In this document: piece by piece, positions 18,491 to 27,940 of the stretch
Layout of the letters: each line of letters opens with the position of its first letter
Position numbering within the stretch: position 1 is the stretch's first letter
Position numbers and translations under genes: made by a program
Assembly: GCA_034435435.1 (NCBI GenBank)
Contig: DAOTXN010000074.1
Span: 1 to 54,029 of the forward strand
From: DAOTXN01 sp034435435
GTDB taxonomy: Bacteria; Chloroflexota; Anaerolineae; S140-20
Reading direction: 5' to 3'
DNA length: 54,029 bases
The notes under the pieces: model-generated
Told to the model about the DNA's origin: nothing
Seen by the model: only the letters and a program-made list of their open reading frames with translations
The model's database searches: none

Positions 18491-21400
18491 ATGAGGCTGC
18501 GCCGGTTGATGATTCTGCTATGGTTATTCACGCTCATGGCGCCCACCCGGAGCAAAGCCGCCGGGCATGGCCCGATCACGCCCCTGGAACAGAGCGGCGA
18601 GACGCCGGTGTGGTGGGAAAATTTCACCGATATGAACGTCTCCAACATGCAGTGGGCCTACGCCTTGCCTCCCAAATGGAGTATTAACAACTTTGTCATC
18701 CCCGGCGCGGTCCACCTGGGGCAGATCTATACCAGCGGCGCGTCGGAACATCAGCTCAACCACTATAACTATACCGGCGCCGAACCCTTTGCTCACACGG
18801 TCGAATTCGATATGTACCAGGTCCTGCCCGGCCCGGGCAGCCGCATCTTTGTGCGCCATCACTGGTCTGAAAATGGCGTCTTTATCCATTTGGATGGAGC
18901 AGAGGGCGCCACGGTGGTGTTTCAAGACCTGGAAGGAGATCCCCAGGAACACTATTCGGTAGTCTATGATACCCATGTGGGCGCCGGCCAATGGGCGCAC
19001 GTGGTGGTCTCCTTTCTCCAAGATTTCGACGGAGACACCCTGGAGACGGTCGTGGCGATCAACGACGAGGTCAAACAATACACCATGGATTCACTCCAGC
19101 TCTTGGACATAGAGAGAGCCTGGACCAACCGGCGCGAGGTATGGAGTTTCGAGTTCTACGGTGAGAACGAAACTTCGGGCATCTATCTGGCCAACTTTCG
19201 GGGCTATGCGGGCTTTATGGATCAGACTATCTTGGCCGCTAAACTCACTCCTGAGGCCGTCGGCCACTACCTGGCGACTCTGCCCACCCCCAACACCGAC
19301 CGGGGAAGCAAATGGCTGTTGCCGCGTATCTCTCGCTACATTAACGAGTTGACGTTCGGCGAGCCAATGGCGATCATCAGCGCCAACTGGACTTCCGGCC
19401 TGACCGTCCAGCTCGACGCGGGAGCGTCACAAGGATGGCGGGTGATCAGCGGCTTGAGCTGGGACTTTGAAGACGACGGTGTGTGGGATGTGGTCAGCAA
19501 CAACGGCATAGACCAGCGAGTGATCACCCATACCTACCCGGCCCCAGGGACCTATCAAGTTACCTTGGGGATCACTACGACGCAATATACCGACAGCGGC
19601 AGTGTGCAAGAGCGGCTTACGGATACCGACAGAGTCGCAGTGACCGTCAGCGGTACGGCCGGCAACTCCAACCTGCCCACGGTGAGCGTCACCGCGCCTG
19701 TGGATGGCGCAGTATTCGAGGCCGGCGCCGACATCCCTCTCGCTGCGACTGCCGGCGACCCCGATGGAATCAGTAAAGTAGAGTTCTATCAGGGGGCGAC
19801 CTATCTGGGTGAAGACACTACTGCCCCATACGGCCTCACCTGGCATGCGGTCATTCCCTGGCGCTATACCCTGTATGCCAAAGCCTTCGACAGCCGGGGA
19901 GCCACGGCGTTTTCTGATCCAGTGCACATCACTGTCACCGAGCAGGCCGATCTTGCCCTGACCCAGATAGGCTCGACTGTCCCGGCTATAGCCGGCGCCC
20001 CTCTGACCTACACGCTGACGTTGACCAACCACGGCGCTTTGGATGCTACTGGCATCATCCTGACGGACACCCTGCCCGATAGCGCGATCTTTCTATCCGC
20101 CCTTCCTGCCGGCGACTGCGCGGCCGCAGATCAAGTGGTGACGTGCAGCCTGGGCAGTCTGGCGGCCAACGCGAGCACCCAGCTCTCCATTCGAGTGCAG
20201 ATCGCCCCTTCCGCCGCTGGCGCCCTGGTCAATGTTGCCGCTGTCAATAGCAACGAACCCGACCTGTACCCACTCAACAACACGGCCACGGCTACGCTGA
20301 CCGTCTCGCAGCAGGCCGACCTGTCCCTGGCGTTGAGCGCCGCGCCCGCCCCGGCCATCGCCGGCGCGCCGCTCACCTACACCTTTACTCTCACCAACCC
20401 CGGCCCGTCCGACAGCGCCGGAATCGTACTCACCGGCGCGTTGCCGGGCGGCGTGGTCTTTCTCTCGGCCACACCCGCCGACGCTTGCGCCGAAACCGCC
20501 GGGATGGTCATCTGTGAATTGGGCGACCTATCTGCCGGGCAGAGCGCCCAGGTCCGTGTGCAGGCGCAAGTAGGGGCCGCCGTGATCGATCCACTGCACA
20601 CCGCCGCTGCGGTTGCCGCCGCCACCCCCGACCCCGATCCGCTAGACAACACCGCCGCGTTGACCACGAGCGTCGAAACCCGGGCCGACCTGGCCCTGGC
20701 GCTGGCTGCCATCCCCGACCCGGTAGTGGCGGGCCGAACCCTGGCCTACACGCTCACCTTGACCAACCCCGGCCCATCCGATGCCCCCGGAGTCGTACTC
20801 ACCGACGCGCTGCCGGGCGGTGTAACCTTTCTCACAGCCACCCCTGTCGCCGCCTGCGCCGAGACTGCTGGAAACGTCACTTGTACGTTGAGCGACCTGC
20901 CGGCCGGCCAGAGCGCCCAAGTTCTGCTTGAGGTGCAAGTGAACTCGGCCACGACCGGGACACTCGTCAACACCGCGCACGTCGCCGCCGCCCCCCTTGA
21001 CCTGAATCCAGTGGATAACATCGCCACAGCGACCACGAGCGTCGTGCAACAGGCCGATCTGGCCCTGGCGCTGACTGCCGCGCCCGACCCGGCCGTTGCC
21101 GGCGCGCCGCTTACCTACACCTTCACTCTGACCAATTTCGGTCCGTCCGACGCCTCCGGCGTGACGCTGACCGACACCCTGCCGCCGGGCATGACCTTTC
21201 TGGCAGCCACGCCCGCTGGCGCCTGCAGCGAGAATGCCGGGAGCGTTACCTGCGCGCTGGGCGACCTGCCCGCCGGGCAGAGCGCCCAGATTCACATCCA
21301 AACTAGCAGCGCCACGGCTGGCGTCTTTCACCATAGCGCCTGGGTGACCAGCACGATTTTTGATCCTGACATGGCCAACAACGCTGCCGCCGCCGACATC

Positions 21401-22204
21401 CTGGCGCTCAACCCGGCTGGCCTGTGGCTTTCCAAATCCGTCGAGACGGCGCACGACCCCGTCCGCCACGGCGACGCCATCACCTATACCCTCACGCTGG
21501 CGAACCTGGGCGATCTGGATGCCTATGACGTTCGCGTCTCTGATGCCCTCCCCCCCTACGTGCAGGGGACGGACCTCGACGTCATCTTGACCGTGACAGC
21601 TCAGCAACGCATCACGTTCACCCTTTATGCCACCCTGTCCCACGCCGCGCCGCTTCAGGCTGTTATTGTCAACACAGCCTATTTTACCCACACCTCTGGC
21701 AACGGCCAAGCTAGCGCCAGTTTGATCACCACGCCCGACATTATCCCGCCGGCGTTTACCATCTTGCACCCGGTGACAGACTCACCCTTGATCACGCCCA
21801 CTCTGGACACAAGCCTCACTGTTGGCCGCCCCGTCTTTGACTGGGAAGACGCCACCGATAACGTGGGTGTGGTGGGTTACACCCTATTCTTGACCGGCGA
21901 CCTGTCTCTGGATGGAGGAGAGTCAGAATTCACCCTCACGATCACCACGACCGACTCGGTTTACACGCCTGCAGCGGATTTACCAACAGGGTTGTATCGC
22001 TGGACTGTGTGCGCGTACGACGCCGCCGGGAACGTCAGCCCGTTTGTCACGCCCTCGGCGAGCTTTCGAATCGCGCCTGCTTCTGCAGGCGGAGATTGGC
22101 AGATTTTTCTGCCGGCGCTTCTCAAGGCAGAGAGCGCGACGGCAAGCCTGCCCGCCGCCCCAACCGGGCAGCGTTTGAGCAGCAGTGTGAAAACGCGGAG
22201 ATAG
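18491..22204 (+). CDS. large secreted protein: novel N-domain, PKD, Ig-like and five DUF11 repeats
   Basis: A 1237-aa exported protein. ATG at 18491 has GGAG at a good spacing; an ATG at 18482 is the alternative. After a signal peptide (to about residue 25) comes a domain of roughly 280 residues beginning 'GPITPLEQSGETPVWW', shared with the next gene. Then follow a PKD domain (about 297-395, 'LSWDFEDDGVWDVVS'), a bacterial Ig-like domain (about 396-484), and DUF11-type repeats about 120 aa apart from roughly residues 486, 607, 730, 852 and 980 ('LTYTFTLTNPGPSD' type). A final Ig-like module precedes 'WQIFLPALLKAE', followed by 26 further residues. It is probably a cell-surface adhesin or matrix protein of the glycan layer. 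The function is inferred from architecture only. Confidence 0.82.
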   Translation: MRLRRLMILLWLFTLMAPTRSKAAGHGPITPLEQSGETPVWWENFTDMNVSNMQWAYALPPKWSINNFVIPGAVHLGQIYTSGASEHQLNHYNYTGAEPFAHTVEFDMYQVLPGPGSRIFVRHHWSENGVFIHLDGAEGATVVFQDLEGDPQEHYSVVYDTHVGAGQWAHVVVSFLQDFDGDTLETVVAINDEVKQYTMDSLQLLDIERAWTNRREVWSFEFYGENETSGIYLANFRGYAGFMDQTILAAKLTPEAVGHYLATLPTPNTDRGSKWLLPRISRYINELTFGEPMAIISANWTSGLTVQLDAGASQGWRVISGLSWDFEDDGVWDVVSNNGIDQRVITHTYPAPGTYQVTLGITTTQYTDSGSVQERLTDTDRVAVTVSGTAGNSNLPTVSVTAPVDGAVFEAGADIPLAATAGDPDGISKVEFYQGATYLGEDTTAPYGLTWHAVIPWRYTLYAKAFDSRGATAFSDPVHITVTEQADLALTQIGSTVPAIAGAPLTYTLTLTNHGALDATGIILTDTLPDSAIFLSALPAGDCAAADQVVTCSLGSLAANASTQLSIRVQIAPSAAGALVNVAAVNSNEPDLYPLNNTATATLTVSQQADLSLALSAAPAPAIAGAPLTYTFTLTNPGPSDSAGIVLTGALPGGVVFLSATPADACAETAGMVICELGDLSAGQSAQVRVQAQVGAAVIDPLHTAAAVAAATPDPDPLDNTAALTTSVETRADLALALAAIPDPVVAGRTLAYTLTLTNPGPSDAPGVVLTDALPGGVTFLTATPVAACAETAGNVTCTLSDLPAGQSAQVLLEVQVNSATTGTLVNTAHVAAAPLDLNPVDNIATATTSVVQQADLALALTAAPDPAVAGAPLTYTFTLTNFGPSDASGVTLTDTLPPGMTFLAATPAGACSENAGSVTCALGDLPAGQSAQIHIQTSSATAGVFHHSAWVTSTIFDPDMANNAAAADILALNPAGLWLSKSVETAHDPVRHGDAITYTLTLANLGDLDAYDVRVSDALPPYVQGTDLDVILTVTAQQRITFTLYATLSHAAPLQAVIVNTAYFTHTSGNGQASASLITTPDIIPPAFTILHPVTDSPLITPTLDTSLTVGRPVFDWEDATDNVGVVGYTLFLTGDLSLDGGESEFTLTITTTDSVYTPAADLPTGLYRWTVCAYDAAGNVSPFVTPSASFRIAPASAGGDWQIFLPALLKAESATASLPAAPTGQRLSSSVKTRR

Positions 22205-22214
22205 TGCTTCTGAG

Positions 22215-23420
22215 ATGCAACGGACCCGATTGCGTTATCTCGTATCAATTGTGTTATGTTTGGCGCCGTGGCCTGCCATCCATAGTATGGCAGCCGGGCG
22301 CGGCCCGATTACACCCCTGGAGCAGAGCGGCGAAACGCCGGTGTGGTGGGAGAATTTCACCGGCATGAACGTCGCGAATATGCAATGGACCTACGCCTTG
22401 CCGCCCAAAGAACAGATCAACAACTTTGTTATTCCCGGCGCGGTCCACCTAGGGCAAATTTCTACCGGCGGCTCCTCAGAGCACCAGATCAATCACTACA
22501 ACTATAGCGGCGACGAACCCTTTTCCCGCTCCATCGAATTCGATATGTACCAGGTTTTGCCTGGATCGGGCAGCCGCATCTTTGTGCGCCATCACTGGTC
22601 TGAAAATGGCGTTTTTATTCATTTGGATGGCGCCCCGACCACCTTTGTGGACTTTCAAGACATAAAGGACATTGCCGGCGATCACAACTATATATACTAT
22701 AACCAGGCCATTGGGACTGGCCAGTGGGCGCACGTGGTGGTCTCATTTCTCCAGAATTTTGACGAGGATACCCTGGAAACAGTGGTGGCAATCAACACCG
22801 AGGTCAAACAATACACCATGGACTCGCTGCAACTGGTGGATCTGGAAACGGCCTGGACCAATCGGCGGGAAGTGTGGAGTTTGGAATTCTACGGCCAGAG
22901 CGCCACCTCGGGCATCTACCTCGCCAACTTACGGGGCTATGCCGACTTTATGGATCAGGCCACTCTGAAGGCCAAGCTTATTCCCCAGGTGGTCAGCGAC
23001 TATCTGGCGGCGCTGCCTGCCCCCAGCACTGGTCAGGGAGTCAAATGGCTGTTGCCCCGCAACTCGCGCTACGTGACTGAACTGGAGTACGGTGAGCCGT
23101 TGGCGATCATCCGCACCAATTCGGTTTCTGGCCTGACCGTGCAGTTGGACGCCGGCGCTTCTCAAGCCAAGCGGATCATCACCGGGCTGAGCTGGGACTT
23201 TCAGAGCGATGGGACATGGGATGTGGTCAGTCACAGCGGCGTCGAACAACGCATCGTCACGCATACCTACCCGGCTCTGGGGACCTATTCCGTAACCCTC
23301 GTGATCACGCAGACCGAGTACGACAATGATGGCGACGTGTTTGGGGTCAAATCTGACAGCGACACAGTAAAAATCACCTTGATGAAAGTTTATCTCCCCG
23401 TCGTACTAAGGACGGGGTGA
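22215..23420 (+). CDS. secreted paralogue of the preceding protein (N-domain plus PKD, YLPVV tail)
   Basis: A 401-aa exported protein encoded 10 bp after its larger paralogue. After a signal peptide ('LVSIVLCLAPWPAIHSMAAG') it repeats the same roughly 280-aa N-domain with very high similarity ('GPITPLEQSGETPVWW', 'SRIFVRHHWSENGVFIHLDG', 'VKQYTMDSLQL') and the same PKD domain ('LSWDFQSDGTWDVVS'). It then ends with 'VYLPVVLRTG', with no Ig or DUF11 repeats. This is a tandem duplication with gain or loss of the repeat stalk. It is likely surface-located. The N-domain itself is unfamiliar: beta-rich, aromatic, and possibly carbohydrate-binding (inference). Confidence 0.8.
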   Translation: MQRTRLRYLVSIVLCLAPWPAIHSMAAGRGPITPLEQSGETPVWWENFTGMNVANMQWTYALPPKEQINNFVIPGAVHLGQISTGGSSEHQINHYNYSGDEPFSRSIEFDMYQVLPGSGSRIFVRHHWSENGVFIHLDGAPTTFVDFQDIKDIAGDHNYIYYNQAIGTGQWAHVVVSFLQNFDEDTLETVVAINTEVKQYTMDSLQLVDLETAWTNRREVWSLEFYGQSATSGIYLANLRGYADFMDQATLKAKLIPQVVSDYLAALPAPSTGQGVKWLLPRNSRYVTELEYGEPLAIIRTNSVSGLTVQLDAGASQAKRIITGLSWDFQSDGTWDVVSHSGVEQRIVTHTYPALGTYSVTLVITQTEYDNDGDVFGVKSDSDTVKITLMKVYLPVVLRTG

Positions 23421-23487
23421 TGTGGTTGCTTCCTATTATGTCTTATGTTAAACTGAGCGCCGACCAGACCAGAACCAGGAGTGACGT

Positions 23488-24387
23488 GTGAAGCAAGTAC
23501 CCGTTTTAATGACGTGGGACGTAGACCCCGACCGCTGGGCCACGCCCGAACACCGCGAGCGCGGGCTGGAAAAAGCGACTGACTTGTGCGAGGCATTTGG
23601 CATCCGCTCGACCTTTTTCTTCACGGCCAACTTTGTTCACGAATACCCGGCCCACATCGAGCGCATGCAAAGCCTGGGCCAGGAGATAGGCTGTCATGGG
23701 CTGACGCACACCGACGAAGAGGACTATAACCGCATGACCGAGGCCACCCAGCGGACCTACATTGCCGAGGCCACCCACAAGTTGGAGACCGTTGTCGGCG
23801 GGCCGGTGCGCTCCTTTCGCAGCCCGCGGGTCAAAACGTCGGCAGCGACTTTGCGCCTGCTGGCCGAGCACGGTTATCAGGCCGACAGTTCGGTTTGCTC
23901 GCAGAGGATTGACGTGATTAGCTCAAACCTCATCAACCCGGGGTGGATTCGCGCGCCGCGCCGCCCCTATCACCCCCATCCTGACAACCCTTTCAAGCGG
24001 GGCGATTTGCCTCTCTGGGAGATCCCCGTGTCGGCCTTGGTGCTGCCTTTTATCTCGGGTTCGCTGAATGTGTTTGGCGTGCGGTTCATGCGGCTTTTTT
24101 TCCGGCTGCTGCGCCAGGAATCCAGGCGCACCGGCAAACCCATCGTTTACCTGGCGCACCCGCCCGAGTTTGTCTCATCTGCGCGGCGCGGGTCGCATTT
24201 CAAGCGCAAAAACTTTTCTCTGTCGCGCATTCGCACGCACGGCCTGCTCATCCGGCGTTCATTGTATCGCCTGAGCGGGGAAGAATGGTACGAGCGCACC
24301 CGTCAGTTGTTCGCATATATGGCCGCTTTTCCTGACGTCGCTTTTTTGACTTGCCAGGAATATGTTCAACGTCTGGAGAACAAATAG
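23488..24387 (+). CDS. polysaccharide deacetylase (NodB-fold), copy 1
   Basis: A 299-aa carbohydrate esterase 4-type protein. The start is GTG at 23488, 7 nt after CCAGGA. Catalytic motifs are intact: 'LMTWDVDPD' (Asp dyad), 'STFFFTANFV', 'EIGCHGLTHTDEED' (two metal His), 'RSFRSPRVKT' and 'YLAHPPEF' near residue 230. NodB-fold deacetylases remove N-acetyl groups from sugars such as GlcNAc. No export signal is seen, so it may act on lipid-linked intermediates or on the inner face. Together with the next gene it implies free amino groups on the glycan, possible acceptors for the FemAB-type enzymes encoded downstream. Confidence 0.85.
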   Translation: MKQVPVLMTWDVDPDRWATPEHRERGLEKATDLCEAFGIRSTFFFTANFVHEYPAHIERMQSLGQEIGCHGLTHTDEEDYNRMTEATQRTYIAEATHKLETVVGGPVRSFRSPRVKTSAATLRLLAEHGYQADSSVCSQRIDVISSNLINPGWIRAPRRPYHPHPDNPFKRGDLPLWEIPVSALVLPFISGSLNVFGVRFMRLFFRLLRQESRRTGKPIVYLAHPPEFVSSARRGSHFKRKNFSLSRIRTHGLLIRRSLYRLSGEEWYERTRQLFAYMAAFPDVAFLTCQEYVQRLENK

Positions 24388-24399
24388 GATCGTGCATTG

Positions 24400-25701
24400 A
24401 TGTCTGGCTTTCTCAAACCTCTCAGCGTGGCCTTGAAAGGCAAAGGGCCGCTCACTTTTATCAAGCGGGCCTGGACGTTGAGCCGGCGCTACGGTCCCAC
24501 GACCGCCCGCATGGACCGTTCGTTGGCGCAGTTGGTGGACGTCCTGCGCCGCTACGAATGTCACGCCACGCTGCCGATTACGGCCGTGGCCCTGGAACGC
24601 AACCCGGCCGTTGCTCAAAAGTATCAGGAACAGGGCGTCGAGTTCGCCATCCACGGCTACCGGCACATCGACTATTCACAGTTGGGCTTGGCCGAACAGC
24701 GCACCCATCTGGAACAGGCTCGTCAAATCTTTGCCGCTGCCGGTATCCGTGTGGAGGGCTTTCGTTGCCCCTATCTGCGGGAAAACGCCGATACCCTGAC
24801 CGCCCTGAGCCAGGCCGGCTTGGTCTACGACAGTAGTCCCAGTCTGGTGTGGGAAGTCGCGGCGCAGCACAAAACTGAAAGCTATGCGCGGGTGCTGGAT
24901 TTTTACGGCGCGCGACCGGCCGCCGAGCATCTGGCGCTACCCGCTCTGCACTCACCACACGGCCTGGTACGTATCCCCTATTGCCTGCCTGACGACGAGT
25001 CGCTGATCGAACGATTGCATTGGATATCTCCGGCCGAGATGGAGCAAGTCTGGCCGGCGATGTTCCAGGACATCCATGCCCGTGGTGAGTTGTTCACCCT
25101 CGGCCTGCACCCGGAGCGAGCTGGCGCTTGCGCTGGCGCGCTGGTCGCCACACTGGAACAGGTGCGCGCCGCCGGGGCGGCTGTGTGGCGCGCCCGATTG
25201 GGCGAGATCGCGGCCTGGTGGAGGGCCAGAGCCGCTGCCGCACTGGAGGTCACGCCTCTCCAAGATGATGGGGTGCAACTGGCGCTCGGCGGCCCGCCGG
25301 GCGTCACACTGCTGCTGCGCGGACTGGAGGCGCGTACGCGGACTGTTCCCCACGCTGACGGCTATCGTCAGGCCGTCGAATGGCCGTGCGTCGTGCGCGT
25401 AGCTCGGCGACCTTTTATCGGTCTGTCGCCCGACGCCCACCCGGCGCTGGCCGATTTTCTAAAACAACAGGGTTATATCATCGAAACAACCTCCGAACCC
25501 GCCCGCTATGCCTTTTATCTGGATCAAAGCAAATTTTCGCCGCAGGAGGGGCGACGTCTATTGGCTCGGATCGAAACGACCCAAGCACCCCTGGCCCGCC
25601 TGGGGCGCTGGCCTAATGGCGCCCGCAGCGCCTTTGCCGTCACCGGCGACATTGACGCGCTCACTCTTTGGGATTATATTCAACGCTTGCGCGAAAAATA
25701 G
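24400..25701 (+). CDS. polysaccharide deacetylase-like protein with C-terminal extension, copy 2
   Basis: A 433-aa protein. ATG at 24400 is preferred over the TTG just before it, with AGGA about 10 nt upstream. The N-terminal half is NodB-like: 'CHATLPITAVAL', 'VEFAIHGYRHIDYSQL' (His pair) and 'GFRCPYLREN'. The second half (about residue 260 onward) is unlike copy 1. It ends 'SAFAVTGDIDALTLWDYIQ', which resembles the beginning of another deacetylase domain, so the tail may be a truncated second domain or a family-specific module. It lies 12 bp after copy 1. Deacetylation of a glycan or sugar-lipid is expected. Activity is less certain than for copy 1, because the first catalytic Asp is not in a clear context. 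Confidence 0.75.
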   Translation: MSGFLKPLSVALKGKGPLTFIKRAWTLSRRYGPTTARMDRSLAQLVDVLRRYECHATLPITAVALERNPAVAQKYQEQGVEFAIHGYRHIDYSQLGLAEQRTHLEQARQIFAAAGIRVEGFRCPYLRENADTLTALSQAGLVYDSSPSLVWEVAAQHKTESYARVLDFYGARPAAEHLALPALHSPHGLVRIPYCLPDDESLIERLHWISPAEMEQVWPAMFQDIHARGELFTLGLHPERAGACAGALVATLEQVRAAGAAVWRARLGEIAAWWRARAAAALEVTPLQDDGVQLALGGPPGVTLLLRGLEARTRTVPHADGYRQAVEWPCVVRVARRPFIGLSPDAHPALADFLKQQGYIIETTSEPARYAFYLDQSKFSPQEGRRLLARIETTQAPLARLGRWPNGARSAFAVTGDIDALTLWDYIQRLREK

Positions 25702-25715
25702 CTGGGAGAACGATC

Positions 25716-26735
25716 ATGGAACTCGTTAAAGACTTGGATACAGAGGTGTGGCGGCGGGCCATCCAAGAGCACCCTGAGGGTAACATCTTTCACACTTCCG
25801 AGATGTTTCAGGTGTTCGCCCGCGCCCAGGGACACAAACCAACGCTGTGGGCGGTGACAGATGGTCAGGCCCAAGTGTTGGCCCTCTTGCTGCCGGTGCG
25901 AGTGACGTTGATGCAGGGATTATTAAAGACCCTGACCACCCGATCTGTGGTCTACGGCGGCCTCTTTTGCCCGGCCGGCGCAAACCAACAGCAAGCATTG
26001 ACGCTACTGTTGGACGCATACGTGCACAAAAGACGGCCCTCGCTTTTTACCGAGTTGCGTCACCTCCACGATAGTAGCTCATACCAGTCGGTGTTGCAGG
26101 CGCACGGCTTTGGGTTCGAAGAGCATCAGGACTTTTTGATCAACCTGGACCTGCCTGTTGAGCAGGTGTGGACCAATATTCACAAATCGGCGCGCAAAAA
26201 AATTCGTCAAGCCGAGAACAAGAACGCGCTCACAATCGAAGAGTTGCACGACCGCGCCAAGCTTCCCTTGTGGTATGCTCTGCTGCAAAAGACCTACACC
26301 ACTGCGCGGGTTCCGTTGGCTCACTATTCGCTCTTTGAGGCTGTGTTCGACATCCTGTGTCCCAAAGGCATGGCTCAATTCTTGCTAGGTCGGGTTCAAG
26401 ACCGATATATAGCGGCCTCGGTGGCCTTGTTGTACAAAGACAAGATTTACGGCTGGTATCGGGGCTTTGATCGAGAATACGGCCATTATTTGCCCAATGA
26501 TCTGATGGTGTGGCATCTCTTAAAATGGGGGGTGGAGCACGGCTACCGCGCCTTCGATTTTGGCGGGGCCGGCAAACCCGGTGAAGAATACGGTCCCCGC
26601 CGCTTCAAAGCCAAGTTTGGCGGCGAGCTGGTCAGTTTTGGCCGCAACATCTGTACGCACTGGCCATTGCTGCTCAAGCTGAGCCGGCTCAATTACCAGA
26701 TCTACCGTCGTTTTTTCCTGGGGGGAGCCAAGTGA
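25716..26735 (+). CDS. FemAB/GNAT-fold aminoacyl or acyl transferase, copy 1
   Basis: A 339-aa protein of the FemAB type. ATG at 25716 has GGGAG 7 nt upstream; the open frame begins earlier inside the deacetylase gene. Motifs: 'GNIFHTSEMFQVFARAQG' at the N-terminus, 'FEEHQDFLINLDLP' and 'KSARKKIRQAENKN' in the middle, and 'FDFGGAGKPGEEYGPRRFK' near the C-terminus, which is characteristic. FemAB enzymes move aminoacyl groups from tRNA or activated carriers to amino groups. Related proteins accompany exopolysaccharide loci of XrtA/PEP-CTERM bacteria. It overlaps the next glycosyltransferase gene (GTGA) and has a close paralogue at 30643. Substrate unknown. Confidence 0.82.
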   Translation: MELVKDLDTEVWRRAIQEHPEGNIFHTSEMFQVFARAQGHKPTLWAVTDGQAQVLALLLPVRVTLMQGLLKTLTTRSVVYGGLFCPAGANQQQALTLLLDAYVHKRRPSLFTELRHLHDSSSYQSVLQAHGFGFEEHQDFLINLDLPVEQVWTNIHKSARKKIRQAENKNALTIEELHDRAKLPLWYALLQKTYTTARVPLAHYSLFEAVFDILCPKGMAQFLLGRVQDRYIAASVALLYKDKIYGWYRGFDREYGHYLPNDLMVWHLLKWGVEHGYRAFDFGGAGKPGEEYGPRRFKAKFGGELVSFGRNICTHWPLLLKLSRLNYQIYRRFFLGGAK

Positions 26736-27940
26736 GCCGCGCCGATACGATAAACTCCAGTATCAAAAACGTTCGCCACTGTATGGTGGTGCACAACTAT
26801 TATCCGTATGCCGAAACCCGCGTACAGCGCCAAGCCGAAGCTCTGGCGAGCCACGGCGCCCAGGTAGACGTGATCTGTCTGCGCCACGCGGGAGACTCGC
26901 GCGTGGACAACGTGAGCGGCGTGCTGGTTCACCGATTGCCCTTGCGCCATCACAAAAAAGGCGGATTGCTGGTTCAGCTTGTGGACTATCTAGTCTTTTT
27001 TGCGCTGGCTTTTTTCAAGCTGACCCGGCTGCACCTGGTCCATCGCTATCACGTCGTCCAGGTCCATAACTTGCCCGATTTTTTGGTCTTTGCCGCTCTG
27101 ATCCCAAAACTAACCGGCAGCCGGGTCATCCTGGACCTGCACGATCTGATGCCCGAGTTTTACTGCGCCAAGTTTGGCCGGGAGATGCAGAGTTGGCCGG
27201 TGCGCCTGATCGGCTGGCAAGAGCGACTGGCCTGTCGCTTTGCCGACCACGTGATTACCGTGACCGAGCCGTGGCGGCAAACGCTCATTGAGCGGGGCGT
27301 GCCTGCCGACAAATGCAGTGTCGTTATGAACGTGGCCGACCCGCAACACTTTAACCGGGCCGAAGCTACTCCGCCGACGGATGTTTTTCACTTGGTTTAC
27401 CACGGCACTATGGCGCGGCGTTATGGCGTCGATCTGATCTTGCACGCTCTGGACCAACTGCAGATTGATCTGCCTGCCTTGCGCCTGACCATGCATGGCC
27501 GGGGCGACTATCTCGAAACGGTGCAGCGTATGATCCAAGAGCTAGGCTTGGAGGAGCGGGTCAATCTCAGCACCGACTTTGTCGCGCTGCCCGATTTGAT
27601 CCGCCTGATCCGCTCAGCGCACGTAGGCGTCGTGCCCTACCGACGCGATGTGTTCACCGACGGTATCCTGCCTACCAAGCTGATGGAGTATGCAGCTCTG
27701 GGCATCCCGGCCATCGTGGCCCGCACACCGGCCATCATGGCCTATTTCGATGAGGCGATGGTCGAGTTTTTCACCGCTGAGAACATAGACGAGCTGGCCG
27801 AGCGCATCCGCAGGCTGTATCACGACCGTTCACGCTTGGAGGCAATGGCGCACAATGTGGAGCAGTTTCACCAGCGCTATAATTGGGCGGCGCAACAGGC
27901 CGCTTACGTCGGCCTGGTCGAGCGCCTGGCCGGCAGATAG
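26732..27940 (+). CDS. GT4-family glycosyltransferase (paralogue A)
   Basis: A 402-aa GT-B enzyme with a GTG start overlapping the FemAB stop. N-terminal 'HCMVVHNYYPYAETRVQRQA', mid-protein 'VHNLPDFLVFAAL', 'VILDLHDLMPE' and 'SVVMNVADPQHF', and a C-terminal 'VPYRRDVFTDGILPTKLMEY' place it in GT4. These blocks recur almost unchanged in the gene at 29392, so the two are recent paralogues that may add similar sugars. Acidic donor-binding residues lie in the 'TKLMEYAALGIPAI' segment. Activity on a lipid-linked intermediate in the cytoplasm is expected; donor unknown. A stable hairpin starts at the stop codon. Confidence 0.87.
   Translation: MSRADTINSSIKNVRHCMVVHNYYPYAETRVQRQAEALASHGAQVDVICLRHAGDSRVDNVSGVLVHRLPLRHHKKGGLLVQLVDYLVFFALAFFKLTRLHLVHRYHVVQVHNLPDFLVFAALIPKLTGSRVILDLHDLMPEFYCAKFGREMQSWPVRLIGWQERLACRFADHVITVTEPWRQTLIERGVPADKCSVVMNVADPQHFNRAEATPPTDVFHLVYHGTMARRYGVDLILHALDQLQIDLPALRLTMHGRGDYLETVQRMIQELGLEERVNLSTDFVALPDLIRLIRSAHVGVVPYRRDVFTDGILPTKLMEYAALGIPAIVARTPAIMAYFDEAMVEFFTAENIDELAERIRRLYHDRSRLEAMAHNVEQFHQRYNWAAQQAAYVGLVERLAGR

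Noticed and set aside
20311..21420. DNA-level tandem repeat array in the long surface gene
   Set aside because: The repetition is explained by successive DUF11 domains of about 120 residues; DNA identity between units is only partial.
20642..21769. 375-codon minus-strand frame opposite the DUF11 repeats
   Set aside because: Its apparent internal repeats mirror the repeats of the sense gene; no independent coding evidence.
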